DNA from: Apiotrichum sp. Y4204
Lineage: Eukaryota; Basidiomycota; Tremellomycetes; Trichosporonales; Trichosporonaceae
DNA length: 64,000 nt
Direction: 5' to 3'
NCBI GenBank assembly: GCA_025531455.1
Contig: JAMYHL010000011.1
Location: forward strand, 62,001-126,000
Shown here: positions 23,457-36,308 of the stretch, piece by piece
How the letters are laid out: each line of letters begins with the position of its first letter
Numbering within the stretch: position 1 is the first letter of the stretch
The notes under the pieces: generated by a model
Databases searched by the model: none
What the model was told of the DNA's origin: nothing
The model's input: only the letters and a program-made list of their open reading frames with translations
Position numbers and translations under genes: made by a program

Positions 23457-25862
23457 ATGCCACCTCTACAATTTCAACCCCTCTCATCTCAACCTACTCC
23501 CGAGTTTTGGTCTGCCTTGGCCTCTCTCAAACTCGATCAACTTCGCCTTGATGACACTGTCCTCCCCATTCATGCCTGGGTGGACCAAGGTCGCGAGATC
23601 CCCAACGTAAACAAGCTTTCAGGCAGAGTCGAAGGAGAGGACGTCTGTGTGGATGCAAGCCTCTTTCTCCCATCATCTGCGTTTGGCGAGCCTGAAGCCA
23701 GGTATGTTCGATATCCGCGCCAGTACACTTCTGACATGGTCAGACCCAGTCCCACCAGCCAGCTCTGGAAGGGCGTTTTCAAAAACTATAACACCATTGA
23801 AGAGTTTCGTTCCCCTCAAGCTAAGAAGAGTTTGTTTGATTCTCTTGTGCGCGAAATGTTGTCCTCGTTTCAAGACGAAATTCCCAAGCTTAATATGTTT
23901 CTCCTCGTCACCTTTGCGGACCTCAAGAAGTATACATACCATTACTGGTTTGCATTTCCCGCGCTAGTCTCCAAACCTGGCTGGCAATTGACAGAGTCTT
24001 TGCAACCCATGGCAGTTGAGGTGTGTCCATCGGCGAAGCTGTATTAATGGGAAAAGGACGTGACGGAGATATGTCAACTCGGCAGTGCGGCCATCGATGT
24101 TGGGTTCCAGGGCGGGGCATTTCTAGTGAAAGGTCTGCGAGGCCATCGAGTACAGGGAACGCTCAGCAATGCGGCTAGGTTTTTTGAAGATTGTGCACCA
24201 GAGGAGGTATGTTACTTTCCGACCAGTAAGCAAGTCTCACCACAGCGAATTGTAGCATTCCACGATTCGTCAGCTCTACATCAACACCCTGGCTGGGGGT
24301 TAAGGAATATTCTTTTTTATCTTAAGGCGCGCCATAATATAACAGACATCAGGATCGTCTGCCTGAGGCAAGGCAATAGTAGTCGCACAGCACGAGTATC
24401 TACCGAAGAGGCAGATGGTCCCAACACGTTGCCGCAATCCGTGGGATGGGAACGCGACGGAACCGGTAAACTGGCAAGTCGGGTGGCAAACTTAGGGTCC
24501 ACACTTGACCCTTCCCGGTACGTTGCAGGCGAATCGCAGCTTTGTCGTACATTCTGTCCTCCTTTCTGACTAGCTGTATAGCCTGGCTGAACAGGCAGTT
24601 GACCTGAATCTCAAGCTTATGCGCTGGAGAATTCTGCCAAATCTCGATCTGGAGCGGATTGCAACTTCAAAATGCCTTCTACTGGGAGCTGGTACCTTGG
24701 GCTGTTATGTCGCCAGGGCCCTCATGGTGGGTTTATGAGCCGCTCAAGTGGTTAACAGCAGGGCTGGGGAGTGCGCAATATTACATTCGTTGATTCAGCT
24801 CGAGTATCGTTTTCCAATCCGGTTAGGCAGCCTCTTTTCAATTTTGAAGACTGCCTCAATGGAGGTCAACCCAAAGCGGAATGTGCAGCCAAGCGGTTGA
24901 AGGAAATCTTTCCATCCATAGTGAGAGGCTGCCAGGAAGTTTGAACTCATTAGCAGAACACAACTGGACAATCGTTCTCCATCCCGATGCCCGGTCATCC
25001 CATCGGCATGGGTGCGGAAGGAGTGACAGCAAGTACCGTTTCCGAGCTTGAAACACTCATCAGCACGCATGACGCAGTGTTCCTTCTCATGGACTCTCGA
25101 GAGTCCAGATGGCTTCCGACTGTGCTTGGTGCCTGTCATGGGAAGATAGTGATCAATGCCGCGCTAGGTTTTGACAGTTACCTCGTCATGAGGCATGGTG
25201 CGCCACCAACAACCCCGTCCCAGAGGCGACTCGGCTGTTACTTCTGCAATGACGTCGTTGCCCCGACAGACGTAAGTCTGTCGAGCTGCTGCTGTGAAGG
25301 ATGTAACTGACGGCCGTCAGTCGTTGACGGATAGAACTCTGGACCAGATGTGCACGGTAACACGACCAGGGGTTGCACCCATGGCGGCTGCCTCCGCTGT
25401 TGAGCTTTTCGTCTCACTAGTGCAACACCCGTTAGGGTAAGTCGCCGCTTGTGCATCGCTCACCCATAAGTGTGTCCGCGCCAGCCGAGAAGTACCTAAA
25501 TCACAATGATCCGATGAGCTCCGGTTCGCCGCTTGGGCCAGTTCCACATCAACTTCGAGGAATGCTGAGTCAATGGAACAATATATCTGTGGAAGGTTTA
25601 GCATATGATCGGTGCACAGCGTGCAGCTCAAAGGTAGATTGCGCCAGTTTACATTGCACTAACACAGCAGGTCATTGACGCATACCATGAAGGTGGTTTC
25701 GGGTTTCTCTTGAAGGTATTCAACGAGCCGGGCTTTTTGGAGAGCCTAACTGGTCTGGACAAGCTACATGCCGAAGCCGAGGCCGTGCTTGATAGTATCG
25801 ATTGGGAAGAGGGCAGCAGTAGTAGTAGTACTAGTGGTGACGACACTGACAGTTGGGTTTGA
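23457..25862 (+). CDS. ATG7: Autophagy E1-like activating enzyme ATG7
   Basis: ATG7 activates the ubiquitin-like proteins ATG8 and ATG12 for autophagosome formation. The ATG at 23457 opens [20 protein letters not shown]. The N-terminal domain includes [32 protein letters not shown] and [12 protein letters not shown]. The C-terminal adenylation domain has the nucleotide site [16 protein letters not shown] (near 24690), the [14 protein letters not shown] block, the [14 protein letters not shown] zinc-site region and the catalytic cysteine in [16 protein letters not shown] (TGC at 25351-25353). [17 protein letters not shown] comes near the C-terminus, and the tail has a Ser/Thr run from an AGT microsatellite. 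The stop is TGA at 25860-25862. Exons are separated by introns of normal short size, and all catalytic parts are present. Confidence 0.92.
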
Positions 25863-26303
25863 TTTGTGATGACCTGAACACAATTGAAAAATGATTGGCG
25901 GTCACTTTACGTAATCGGTCATGTGGCGTCCTTTGAGAGCATGCACGCATGTTTGTACTACTACTGTATATACGTATATAGCCATATAGCTGGATACGAA
26001 CGGGGAACACGGAACACGGAACGCGGAACGCGCCGGAACGCGCCGAACGCGGAATTGCTTCCGTCAACCACAGTTGTAGCTTGCACACATCGAGTTGTGG
26101 GTAAACAAACAATCGCACAAACAAAACAAGCACAAGCACGGTCAACAACCCCATGACCCAACTTGCATCAACTGTACACTCTTCTTCCTGCCCTGGACTC
26201 CTTTGTCATTTTTCTTTGCACTGCTTCTCTTCAACAACATCATCTCCACTACAGTCTGCGCCAAACCGAATTCAGCACCTTGATTATCCTCTCAACAGTC
26301 GTC
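25863..26303. other. Intergenic region with GGAAC repeats, NDC80 promoter
   Basis: No gene is seen. A cluster of GGAACRCG units lies at 26002-26053, and TATATACGTATATAGC occurs near 25966-25982. CT-rich leader sequence precedes the NDC80 start. Confidence 0.5.
26002..26053. repeat. Degenerate GGAACACG/GGAACGCG tandem repeat
   Basis: Short units GGAACACG, GGAACGCG and CGGAACGCGC follow each other five to six times with small changes. Confidence 0.75.
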
Positions 26304-28610
26304 ATGGACCACCATCGAAAGGCCCTATCCCACGACGGGCCTGCCGGAAACGCTGCATCTACTCATTCAGGTATCCCGATGCCTCCATCCACGCGCAAGA
26401 CTGGAACTCTTGGAAGAATTGGCCCGTTAAACTCTCGTCCTTCCGTCATCACGTCGTCTGTCCATGGTCGCCAATCTCTTGCCACCCATGGTCAACAAGG
26501 GTATCCGAAGCCCTATGACTCCAAACCAATGCGTCGTAGTACACTTGCAACCCGATCCGACATCTCGAGCGGTCAACGCGGCGATGCAGGCTTTTATGGC
26601 CGAACTCCCCAGGCTACTCGTAGTCATTCCGCGTAGGTCACATCAAAGATGACAAGCTAACCCCAGCAGTGGTCGTCGTTCATCAGTGTTTGCGTCGGCA
26701 GGGGCCGGCCGAGCTTCGATTATGACAGGTTATTCGACCGCTACGAGGGATCCGCGACCTCTTCGCGATCGGGCGTTTCAGACAGACTGTTTCAATAACG
26801 TTCAAGAGTTTTTGGCGCGACGCAAATTTCCTATGCTTTCCGCGAAACCAACTCAGAAGGATATCCAGTCAGTCTTCAAGTTTCTTGCCGACGACCTCGT
26901 TGGACCCGGCCTACCCTGGAGCAAAAAGTTCGAGGACGATTGTTTTGCCATTCTTAAAGATCTAAAGTATCCCTCCCTCGACTCTATCGGCAGATCTGCT
27001 CTCAGCGTGGCCGGATCGGAGAGAAACTGGCCGATGATGTTGGCCTTGTTCAACTGGATGGTTGACCTTTGCAAGGTAGGGTTTATTTCTTCATTGACGC
27101 TGACGTTGAACAGGCGCAAGAAGATTGGTGCGATACAGATGTCGTCTCAGATCCCCTTCTTCGTCCAGCCAGTGAAATGCCAGTAGACCATCCGCGTATA
27201 CAAGACCGGCTGCTCTGGGACTACTGTTCCCGGGCCTACAAAGAATGGTGTGATGGTGCCGAACAGTTTCCACAAGCTGAGCGTCAGCTCAGAGAGGCTT
27301 ATGGTAAGCCATGGAGCGGAGCTGTCAAGCTAACGAGTGCAGATCGTATCATGAGTGTCTCTGTTGAAGAGTGCGACAGATTGGAAACAGCTATTGCCAA
27401 ACGCGACGCAGAGCTGCGACAGCTTCGTGCACAGGAGGTTCGTACAATAACGCTGAATTTGGAAAGCGCTCTTTTGCTGAACCGCACAAGCCTCCTTTGC
27501 GACAAAATGAGGAGGAACATACTCGGTTGACGAGCGACAAGTCGAAGTTCATCACATATGTCGACATGCACAAGCAAAAGGTTGCCCGACTTCGACATAA
27601 TATCGAAACAGGCGTAGCAGCCAAGACGGAGTGCGGTGGGTACAACCAGGGTTGAGTAAGGTCAACGTCTGATACTTGTAGCTCAAAGCATCGAGGCAGC
27701 TCGGACAGAGCTCCTAGATGCGGATGCCGCCGTGGCTGCACAGAACCTCTCCCCCGACGAGATCAATCGCATGAACCACGAAAAGGAAGCTCTTTCCCGG
27801 AACTTGGAAGACCTAAGGGACAAGATTGCCGATGCGACCCATCAAGGATATGATCAAGAGATGCTGGTGACCAAAGCCATGGATCGGTTTGAACAGCTTC
27901 TTCAAGATTACACGACCTTGGGACATCAAATTGGCCTTATTTCTTCGTCTTTCGACGGTGGCTTCACAGAACCGCGAGACACGGACTTTGCCATCGACCT
28001 GGACCTGGGGGCAGAAAGCCTCAATGACATCAGAGAACAGGGACGCTCTCGAATGCTGTCCATTCGACCGGCACTTCAAAGATACTGCGAGGATTTCCGC
28101 AAACAGGCTCGTAATTTCCAGGATGAGGCGATCGCGCTGGAAGATCAGCGCGACCGTCTCATTCAGGATGTAGGGCGCCAGCAGGAAGATGTCGCCCGAC
28201 GCGAGATGCGGTTTAAGATTGTATCCGATCAAGCTGAAGAAGCCAAGAATGTAAGCGATGGTGACTTTTTGAGTAAAATGAGCTAACGTTACTCAGCAAT
28301 TGCAGGCAGAGGCAACGGAAACCAATCGTACAGTGTCGAAGCTGGAATCAGAGGTATCTGCAATGTCAAGTGCGAGCCAGCAAGGAGTTTTCAGTACACA
28401 GTCACAATTGGAAAGCACAAAAATCGAGTGAGTCTCAGTGATAGCAAGCAGACACTCACAACAAGATTTCAAGAGTTGCGACACAAGACAAAGGAAATTC
28501 AACAGAGCGTAGTGGGCCAACTCACAACCCACATTGACACTCTTATCAAGGCGAAGGAACATGTAGCCCACAGTCTCAAAGGCGTACGGAGCTTTGCTGA
28601 GACGCAGTAG
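26304..28610 (+). CDS. NDC80: Kinetochore protein NDC80/HEC1
   Basis: Microtubule-binding subunit of the NDC80 kinetochore complex. The basic, Ser/Thr-rich N-terminal tail (about residues 1-130) has RRSTLATRSD-type motifs expected for Aurora kinase control. Next comes the calponin-homology domain, recognisable from DRAFQTDCFNNVQEFLARR, PTQKDIQSVFKFLADDL, FEDDCFAILKDLKYPSLDS, NWPMMLALFNWMVDLCK. The rest is coiled coil read over several exons (EEHTRLTSDKSKFITYVD; LSPDEINRMNHEKEALSRNL; EDFRKQARNFQDEAIALEDQ), ending GVRSFAETQ with TAG at 28608-28610. The length and domain order are normal for the family. Confidence 0.93.
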
Positions 28611-29002
28611 CGTTTCACTGCAACATTCGCAGATAGGCCTCGGTTCTGTACTTCTGAGCCGGTGGGTGGCTACAGATGTTTTAATGAGACTGTCGTCCTG
28701 CCCAGTACCCATGTAGAGCAGTATGTCTATCATGAGATGTCATGAGTGATGAATGCTGATGTGGATCCGAGATGTGGTTGCGTCGCTACATGAACATCAT
28801 GAGGTAGGTTTCAAAGACATTCGGAGAAAGGGACCCATCTCTATTCTCATAGGTCATAGACATAGAGTCTGGCATTCTCATCCGGTTGGGAACGCTCGTT
28901 AATCGCTTAAAAATATTGTTACCCGAGGCCACAAAACAGTCAGTCTGGGCGATTGGGACATCAAGGAATTGTACATTAGACGCTCATATCTTGAACAAGA
29001 GA

Positions 29003-29049
29003 GGGGGGTGGGGTGGGGGGGGGGGGGTGGATGTGTGTGTGGGGGGGGG
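29003..29049 (+). repeat. Long G-run tract
   Basis: Runs of 4 to more than 10 G on the plus strand, separated by T or a short TG stretch. A potential G-quadruplex and a likely site of assembly or polymerase slippage errors. Confidence 0.7.
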
Positions 29050-29434
29050 CAGATGTGAAGGGATACACTGACTGGGGTCTACCGGATGAGATCCGCGAAC
29101 AGGATATACAGTGAGTGAGTGCTCCCAAGGCATCCCGCAACTGTCGAATACAGATTGTGTGATTCACTGAGTACTGATTCAATACGTACTGATCGTACTG
29201 ACGTGTCTGACTGGGCCAAAGGGATACCCGAGGGTCTCCCTCGTCACACGTCTCCCTCGTCACACGATCAACGTGGCCTGCAAGGCTGGATGCCCATTAA
29301 GAGGTATGAATGCTTGCACATGCACAAATGTACCACCTTTGCACCATATGCATTAATGCACGCGCATCGTGCATTGTTGATCTGCAGATCCCCAGAATGC
29401 GCAGTCTGAGTGTTCTCGAATGGGTCCCAAGGGC

Positions 29435-29450
29435 CCCATTGGCCAATGGG
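29435..29450. repeat. Perfect palindrome CCCATTGGCCAATGGG
   Basis: A 16-bp perfect inverted repeat with a CCAAT box on each strand. Related words recur in other gene-free stretches (near 5770, 20165 and 53200). Confidence 0.7.
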
Positions 29451-29997
29451 TTCTGAGCAATCCGTGAGCTGAGGCCCTATCCCGCCGGTTTGCTTGATAT
29501 TGTAGAGGTATGTAGCTAGATACACGCATTACATTCTGCTACAGTAGATTACTTGGAGATCTGGATACAGTACATATATGTAATCATTTCGCTGAGCAGC
29601 GCGAGCAGTTGAAAGGGCACTACAGCATATCATTATATGTCATGCCCTCAAAATCTCTATGCTCTTGGTCGCTCAGTCGGTCCAGCTGGGCTCAACGCGC
29701 GACGCGACTCACTGCCCCGGTTGTTCCGTTAGCCACAAGCAACCAGCAACGGATGGCAGCCCGTGCTGGCTCCTGCTGGCTTTGGTGATCCCGTTGGGCT
29801 GTGGCGCTGTGGGCTGTGGGCCGTGGGCCGTGGGCCGGCTGACCCCTGATCGGCCTGGTCCACCCTAGCGCCCTAGGCCCCTGAGGGTCTCCCCCCCCCC
29901 CCACTAGTCCCTCGAATTTCTCCCCGTGGCCCCCGTGAGGTGTCTCGTGTCGTGTACAGTTATGGAATTATTATGGTCGAATGGTCGTGATCGTGGT

Positions 29998-30023
29998 CGT
30001 GTCGTGTCGTGTCGTGTCGTGTC
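29998..30023 (+). repeat. (GTCGT)n pentanucleotide array
   Basis: About five tandem GTCGT/GTGTC units, preceded by looser copies from 29937. Confidence 0.7.
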
Positions 30024-30741
30024 GCGAACAGCTTCAAGCTATGAAGCTCCAACTTCCACGATCCACCGATACACCATTCCATGATTAAGATTCTTCACCC
30101 CATCTCAATATCCCGTATCCCATATCCCTCATCACCCCGGCCCTTGTATTGGTAGAACTACTACTACTGTTGGTTTTGGCACTGGCTGCCGTTGTCGTCG
30201 TTCTTCGCCGGCGCTGCCGTGACCTCTCGCAACCGATCACACCACAAGGGCGCACCATCCTAGTCGCACCTAGGCTCCCCCACCGCCACACACATTCTCC
30301 AAAACTACCACCATACCCCCTATCTCTCGACTCTCTTTTCTCTCTCTCTCTCTCTCTCTCTCCCTCCTCCCACCTTGTTCTTAAACCTCAGTCAGCCTTT
30401 CCATCCTCCAATTTCAATCCTTTCCCCCGCGGCCCCGCTCCTGTGTGCCCCTCGCTCTCCCTGTCTGTCACGTCCACCCAACGCCCTCACGTCTTTTTTT
30501 CAGACCCTCAACCCACCCCCGAATCCGCCTTGACCCCGGCTGCGTGTCACATCTGTTCACTTTAACCCATTCTCCCTTCCATTACATCGCGGCATTCTCA
30601 CCGCTCTCGCATCTCCATCCTCCGCTCGAAGCAACCCTCAACTTGCCACCCGCTTCGGCAACAAAGGCGTAGACCTGACTTGGCTCACGTTGAGATCTGC
30701 CTCACGCCAGCAGACTCTGTCAACTCAGCCAGGTTTGTCCG

Positions 30742-33700
30742 ATGAACTCGGTGTACGCCAAGGGGACGCGCGTGTGGCTGCCAGATGCAGCTGCAGGTTG
30801 GATCCCTGGTACGGTCACAGCTTTGGCGTTGCCCGCGGACAATGATCCAGCTTCCCAAGTCACCATCACCGTCTCGTATGAACAGTCAGACAATGCTGCT
30901 GCGACTACCAAAGATTACAAATGCTCTTTGGCTGCGCTCCAGGCCGCCTCTGAGTCGACTGGGAACAGCGTTTCGCCTATGCCTGCTCCACCTGGTCAAG
31001 ACCCGCTTCCACCACTGAGAAACCCCCCCCTGCTGGAAAGCTCCGAAGATCTGGCCAGTCTCAGTAACCTGAACGAGCCCAGTGGTATGTACACGCTGGA
31101 ATCAGACCGCATATGCTGAAGCATCCCAGTCCTACATGCCATTGCTACCCGCTATGACACTCACCAACCTTACACGTATTCGGGCATTGTACTGGTGAGT
31201 CGCTGGACCAGTATGTGAGCTGACAGTTTCAGGTTGCACTGAATCCGTTCAGCCCAGTTCCTCTCTGTATGTCCAAATCACCAATAAACGGCTAATCCAC
31301 CTAGATACCAACGACATTTTGCAGGCATATGCGGGTAAAAAGAAAGGGGAACTCGAGCCCCACCTGTTCGCAATTGCTGAGGAGGCACTGGACTACATGC
31401 GGCGAGGAACCGGGACCGGTGGTGTTGATCCAACTGGCGCTGGTGACCAGACAATCGTGGTCAGCGGTGAGAGGTACGTCCAGGCTTATGCTCAAGAGTT
31501 AACTTTGTGAACAGTGGAGCAGGCAAGACAGTTTCAGCCAAATACATCCTCCGGTATTTCGCGTCGGTCCACAATCCTGGGAAGGATGGGGGCTCCAACG
31601 AACGACGCCGCGATGGAATCGGCAATGATGATGAGGGAATGAGTGAAATCGAACGTCAGATTCTGGCCAGCAATCCCATCATGGAAGCGTTTGGTAATGC
31701 CAAAACGACGAGAAACGACAATAGCTCTCGGTTCGGCAAATACATCGAGGTTTGTTGGCATGACATGAGTAACCATGACTAACTTTCATAGGTGATGTTC
31801 GACAGTGAAAACGAAATTGTGGGAGCACGTATACGAACCTATCTACTGGAACGTTCTCGCCTTGTTTATCAACCAGAAACCGAACGTAATTACCATATCT
31901 TCTATCAACTTCTTTCTGGTGCCCCTTCTAAGGAGAGGAAAGACATGTCCCTACCCGCAGATCCTCAACAATTCGCCTATCTTTCTGGCGGTGGGCCCAC
32001 TTCATCAAACATCCCCGGCGTTGACGATGCTAAGGAGTTTCGCGACACTCAAGAGGCTTTGAGCACTGTAGGAATTTCAGTTGAGCGCCAGTGGCACATT
32101 TTCAAGGTCCTTGGCGCGCTTCTGCACCTGGGGAACGTCAAAATCACACAATCCCGTACAGATGCTGTTCTAGCGGATGACGACGCGTCACTCGTTCTGG
32201 CCACCGAACTGCTCGGCTTGCCGTTGGCTGAGTTTAAAAAATGGATCATCAAGCGACAGTTGACGATGCGCAACGAGACGGTGGTCAAGGCATTGACATC
32301 AGCCCAAGCCAACGTGGTCCGAGACTCTGTCGCCAAGTACATCTATTCTTGCTTGTTTGATGTAAGGCGCTGTATTTTGACGGTATGTGCTGACAGCGCA
32401 GTGGCTCGTGAGCATCGTCAATGACAGCCTGGCGGGCGAGCGTCCGTCCACCAAGTTTATCGGTGTGCTAGACATTGTAAGTGAGCCGTTTTCGATAGTC
32501 CCTGATGATCCCAGTATGGATTCGAACACTTCAAGAAGAACTCGTTTGAGCAATTCTGTATCAACTGGGCCAATGAAAAGCTGCAACAGGAGGTTAGTGC
32601 CTCTCCCTAGTCAAGCTAACATGACAGTTTAACGCACACGTTTTCAAGGTACGAACGAATTATTGAGCTGCCGCTTACATATAGCTCGAACAGGAAGAAT
32701 ACGTACGAGAGGAAATCAATTGGACGTTCATTGATTTCACCGATAATCAGGCGTGCATTGATGTCATCGAGGGCAAAATGGGTGTGTTGGCCCTCCTCGA
32801 CGAGGAATCCCGTTTGCCTTCTGGGGCGGACGCTTCGTTTGCCAATAAACTTCACCAGCAGTTGGGTAAGCCGGAGCATAAGGATGTGTTCAAGAAGCCC
32901 CGGTTCAATCAAAATGCCTTTACTATCGCTCATTACGCACACGACGTCACCTACGATGCGGAAGGTTTCATTGAGAAGAATAGAGATACGGTACCAGACG
33001 AACATTTGGCTCTCTTGTTGGCGTCATCGAACGCCTTTCTGCGGGAAGCTGTCGAACGTTCATCCTCTCTTGCAGTTGCAGCCACAACAACTGGACCGTC
33101 CGCGGACGCTCGACCTGGCCCCAAACGGTCTGCGGCGGCACGTAAGCCGACATTGGGTTCGATTTTCAAGTATTCGCTCATCAGTCTAATGGACACAATC
33201 AACCACACAAATGTTCATTACATTCGTTGCATCAAACCGAATGAGGCGAAGAGGGCTTGGACGTTCGAACCGCAACAGGTCCTGTCACAACTGCGTGCCT
33301 GTGGTGTTCTCGAAACTATCAGGATCAGTTGTGCAGGTTATCCCAGTCGCTGGACTTTTGCCGAGTTTGCGAGCCGGTACGTTCCACTAGTTCAGTCCAC
33401 GACGCTAACACTGCAGCTACTACGTTCTTGTTCCTTCTAAAGAGTGGGAAGGCAATTCCGACGTCAAGGCATTCTGCCAACTGCTGTTACAGCGCACCTT
33501 GAAGGACGAAAACAAGTACCAGGTTGGCTTGTCTAAGATCTTTTTCCGAGCCGGCATGGTTGCTTTGCTGGAGTCCCTCCGAACCGCGCGCCTGAACGCC
33601 CTTGTAACCCTCGTCCAGAAGAACGTCCGGCGACGTATTGCGTACAAGCACTATCAGGACCTGCGCCGGCGAACAATCGTCATCCAGGCGTGGTGGCGTG

Positions 33701-36308
33701 GTATATTGGGCCGACGTCTAGCGGAACAGATGCGTCAAGAAGCGGCAGCTGTTGCGATCCAACGCGTTGCGCGAGGCTACTTGCAGCGTCGTGCATATCT
33801 CGGCACTAGGCAGTTTGTGATCAACATTCAGTCCGGTACGTGTTCTGTGTATCGTTCTTCTGACCATGGCCAGTGGCGCGCGCGCACATCGCCAAACTAC
33901 GATTTTCAGAGGCTCGCACCATTTTTGCTGCCAATTCGTTGCAGTGCCTTTTCCGTGGATTGTGAGTCTCAATACCCTTGCTGAAGTAACTGACATATGT
34001 AGGGCGGCGCGGAGACGGCTCAAAGCGGAGATCCGCCGTGTTGTCTTGTTGCAGTCGCAATGGCGCCGTAAACTGGCGGTTCGCGAACTTCAGGCGTTGA
34101 AGGTGGAGGCGAAATCCGCGTCCAAACTCAAAGAGATTTCGTATCATCTTGAAAACAAAGTCGTCGAGCTTACCAAGTTGGTTCAGAAACGAACAGCCGA
34201 GAGCAAGGGCCTGAACTTTCGCATCGCAGATCTTGAGAAGGAGCTTGCAGTGTGGCAGTCGAAGCACGACGATGCCCACACTCGCTCCGTCGCGTTGGAA
34301 GCGCAACTCGCGCAACCTTCGGTACCTCAGACAAAGTTCGACGAGATTGTCAATCTGCGGATGGAAACTGAGGAGCGATTGCGCCTCGCACTAAAACGCG
34401 TGACAGATCAAGGCGACGAAATTCACCGGCTGTCCACCCAACTGGACCGCACCGTGTCCGAATCCCATGAGCGTCAAGTGACTCTGGACGCCGCCATAGC
34501 TAAACATGGGGAGGATGCTTCGACAATCGCTAGTCTACGCCAAGAAGTTACGACCTTGAAGGAGCAAATCAGTCGAGCCAACGCATTGCACGCCCTTACC
34601 AAAGGTCCACGTGAGGCACCTCCCTCCCCGACGTTCGATCGTGGACTCCGCGAGTTTGCGAATGGCATTCAAGCGACTGAGTCTCGCGGCCAAGGTGCAA
34701 CCCGTCGTAGACAGCGTCGCCACAGCACAACGGGTCATGGCCCCTCGGCATTCCCTGATGACGACGCATTCGACTACAAACGAACGCCGTTGAACAATCC
34801 TCGTGCCGTGTCCGTCATGTTCCCTCAAGCCAACAACCTCCGCCCCCGGGATTCTAACGGGCTACCGACCCTAAACGATTCGTCTGTAGATGAGGTGCTC
34901 CGTCTGCTGCAAGACGAGGAAAGCCTTGATGACGACGTTTTGCAAGGCCTGATTACCAACCTCAAGATTCCAGCCGCCAGTCTTCATAATCCACCCCTTG
35001 CGAAGGAGGTCATTTTCCCAGCTCATCTCATCAGTCTTGTCTCGAACGAAATGTGGAAATTGGGAATGATTCCCGAGAGCGAACGGTTCCTCGCCAATGT
35101 GATGCAAAGCATCCAGAGTTTTGTTATGGTACGTGACATTAACGTACTGCTGCTGACTTACGTTTAGCAATTTAAGGGAGAGGACGTTATCGTCCCGGGC
35201 ATCTTTTGGCTCTCAAATGTGCAGGAAATCCTTTCCTTCATTTGTGTTGCCGAGTCCGATGCGCAACAGGGAATTGCACCCGGGATGGATGAGCCAGGAG
35301 CCCGGGAGCTTGATTGGGAGGCGTACGAGCGTCTGGTCGGCATCGTCAAACATGATCTCGACAGTCTCGAGTACAACATTTATCACACTTGGATGCTCGA
35401 GGTCAAGAAGAAGCTGAGCAAAATGGTTATCCCGGCTCTCATCGAATCTCAGTCTCTTCCCGGCTTTATCACTTCGGATGGGAATGGTCGAATGTTTTCC
35501 CGCATGATCGGCATGGGTAGCAGCAACAACCAACCTACGGCAAGCATGGACGATATTCTTAATCTCCTCAACAAAGTGTGGAAATGTCTGAAGAGCTACT
35601 ACATGGAAGAGAGTGTAATGCAGCAGGTGGTAACCGAGTTGCTCAAGCTCATTGGCACCATTGCTTTTAACGATTTGATCCTACGTCGCAACTTCTGTTC
35701 TTGGAAACGAGGTGAGTCGTTAGCATCAGTGGGAGTGCTTACAGTCTAGCCATGCAAATACAGTACAACATCACTCGAATTGAAGGTCAGTTAGCATTTC
35801 ATGGCATCTGGACTGTACTGATTGGTACAGAATGGTGCAAGGCTCATGACATGCCGGAAGGATTGTTACAGCTGGAGCACCTCATGCAGGCCACGAAGCT
35901 CCTCCAGCTGAAGAAAGTATGTAGTCCTCACAGTGCGAGTCTGAGACTAATCTCAGGCAACCTTGGGTGACATTGAGATTCTGTTCGATGTGTGCTGGAT
36001 TTTATCGCCGTCTCAGATTCAGAAGCTCATCTCGCAATATCACAACGCGGATTACGAGGCTCCCATCTCCCCTGAAATTCTCAAAGCCGTGGCGGCTCGG
36101 GTGCGGCCCGAGGACAAGAACGACCAGCTGCTCCTCCAAACTGAACAGGATGAAGTGGGCCCTTACCAAATCCCTCCTCCCCGCGACATTGCTGGTTTGG
36201 AAACATGTGAGTTCATAGAGTACCTTGCATTCTACTTATACATCATCAGATGTTCCCGCATGGCTCAATGTTCCCGTTCTGCGCCGACTTGCCACCTTCG
36301 TGGCCTAG
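30742..36308 (+). CDS. MYO2: Class V myosin heavy chain
   Basis: Actin motor that carries vesicles and organelles in polarised growth. ATG at 30742 begins [20 protein letters not shown] (N-terminal SH3-like region). The motor follows: [27 protein letters not shown], a P-loop (GESGAGKT) split by an intron, [18 protein letters not shown] (switch I), [49 protein letters not shown] and [19 protein letters not shown]. Then come IQ motifs ([47 protein letters not shown]), coiled coil ([20 protein letters not shown]), and the C-terminal dilute (DIL) cargo domain ([40 protein letters not shown]). The last exon ends [14 protein letters not shown] with TAG at 36306-36308. MYO2 lies in the Cryptococcus MAT locus. 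Confidence 0.93.

Larger units (their letters stand above)
28611..30741. other. 2.1-kb gene-free region with several simple repeats
   Basis: No gene is visible. It contains a long G-run tract (29003-29049), a 16-bp tandem duplication (29239-29270), a perfect 16-bp palindrome (29435-29450), a C run (29890-29902), a GTCGT pentamer array (about 29998-30023) and a TC dinucleotide tract (30336-30362). The last 450 bases are C/T-rich like a long 5' leader of the myosin gene, and a leader intron there is possible. Confidence 0.55.
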
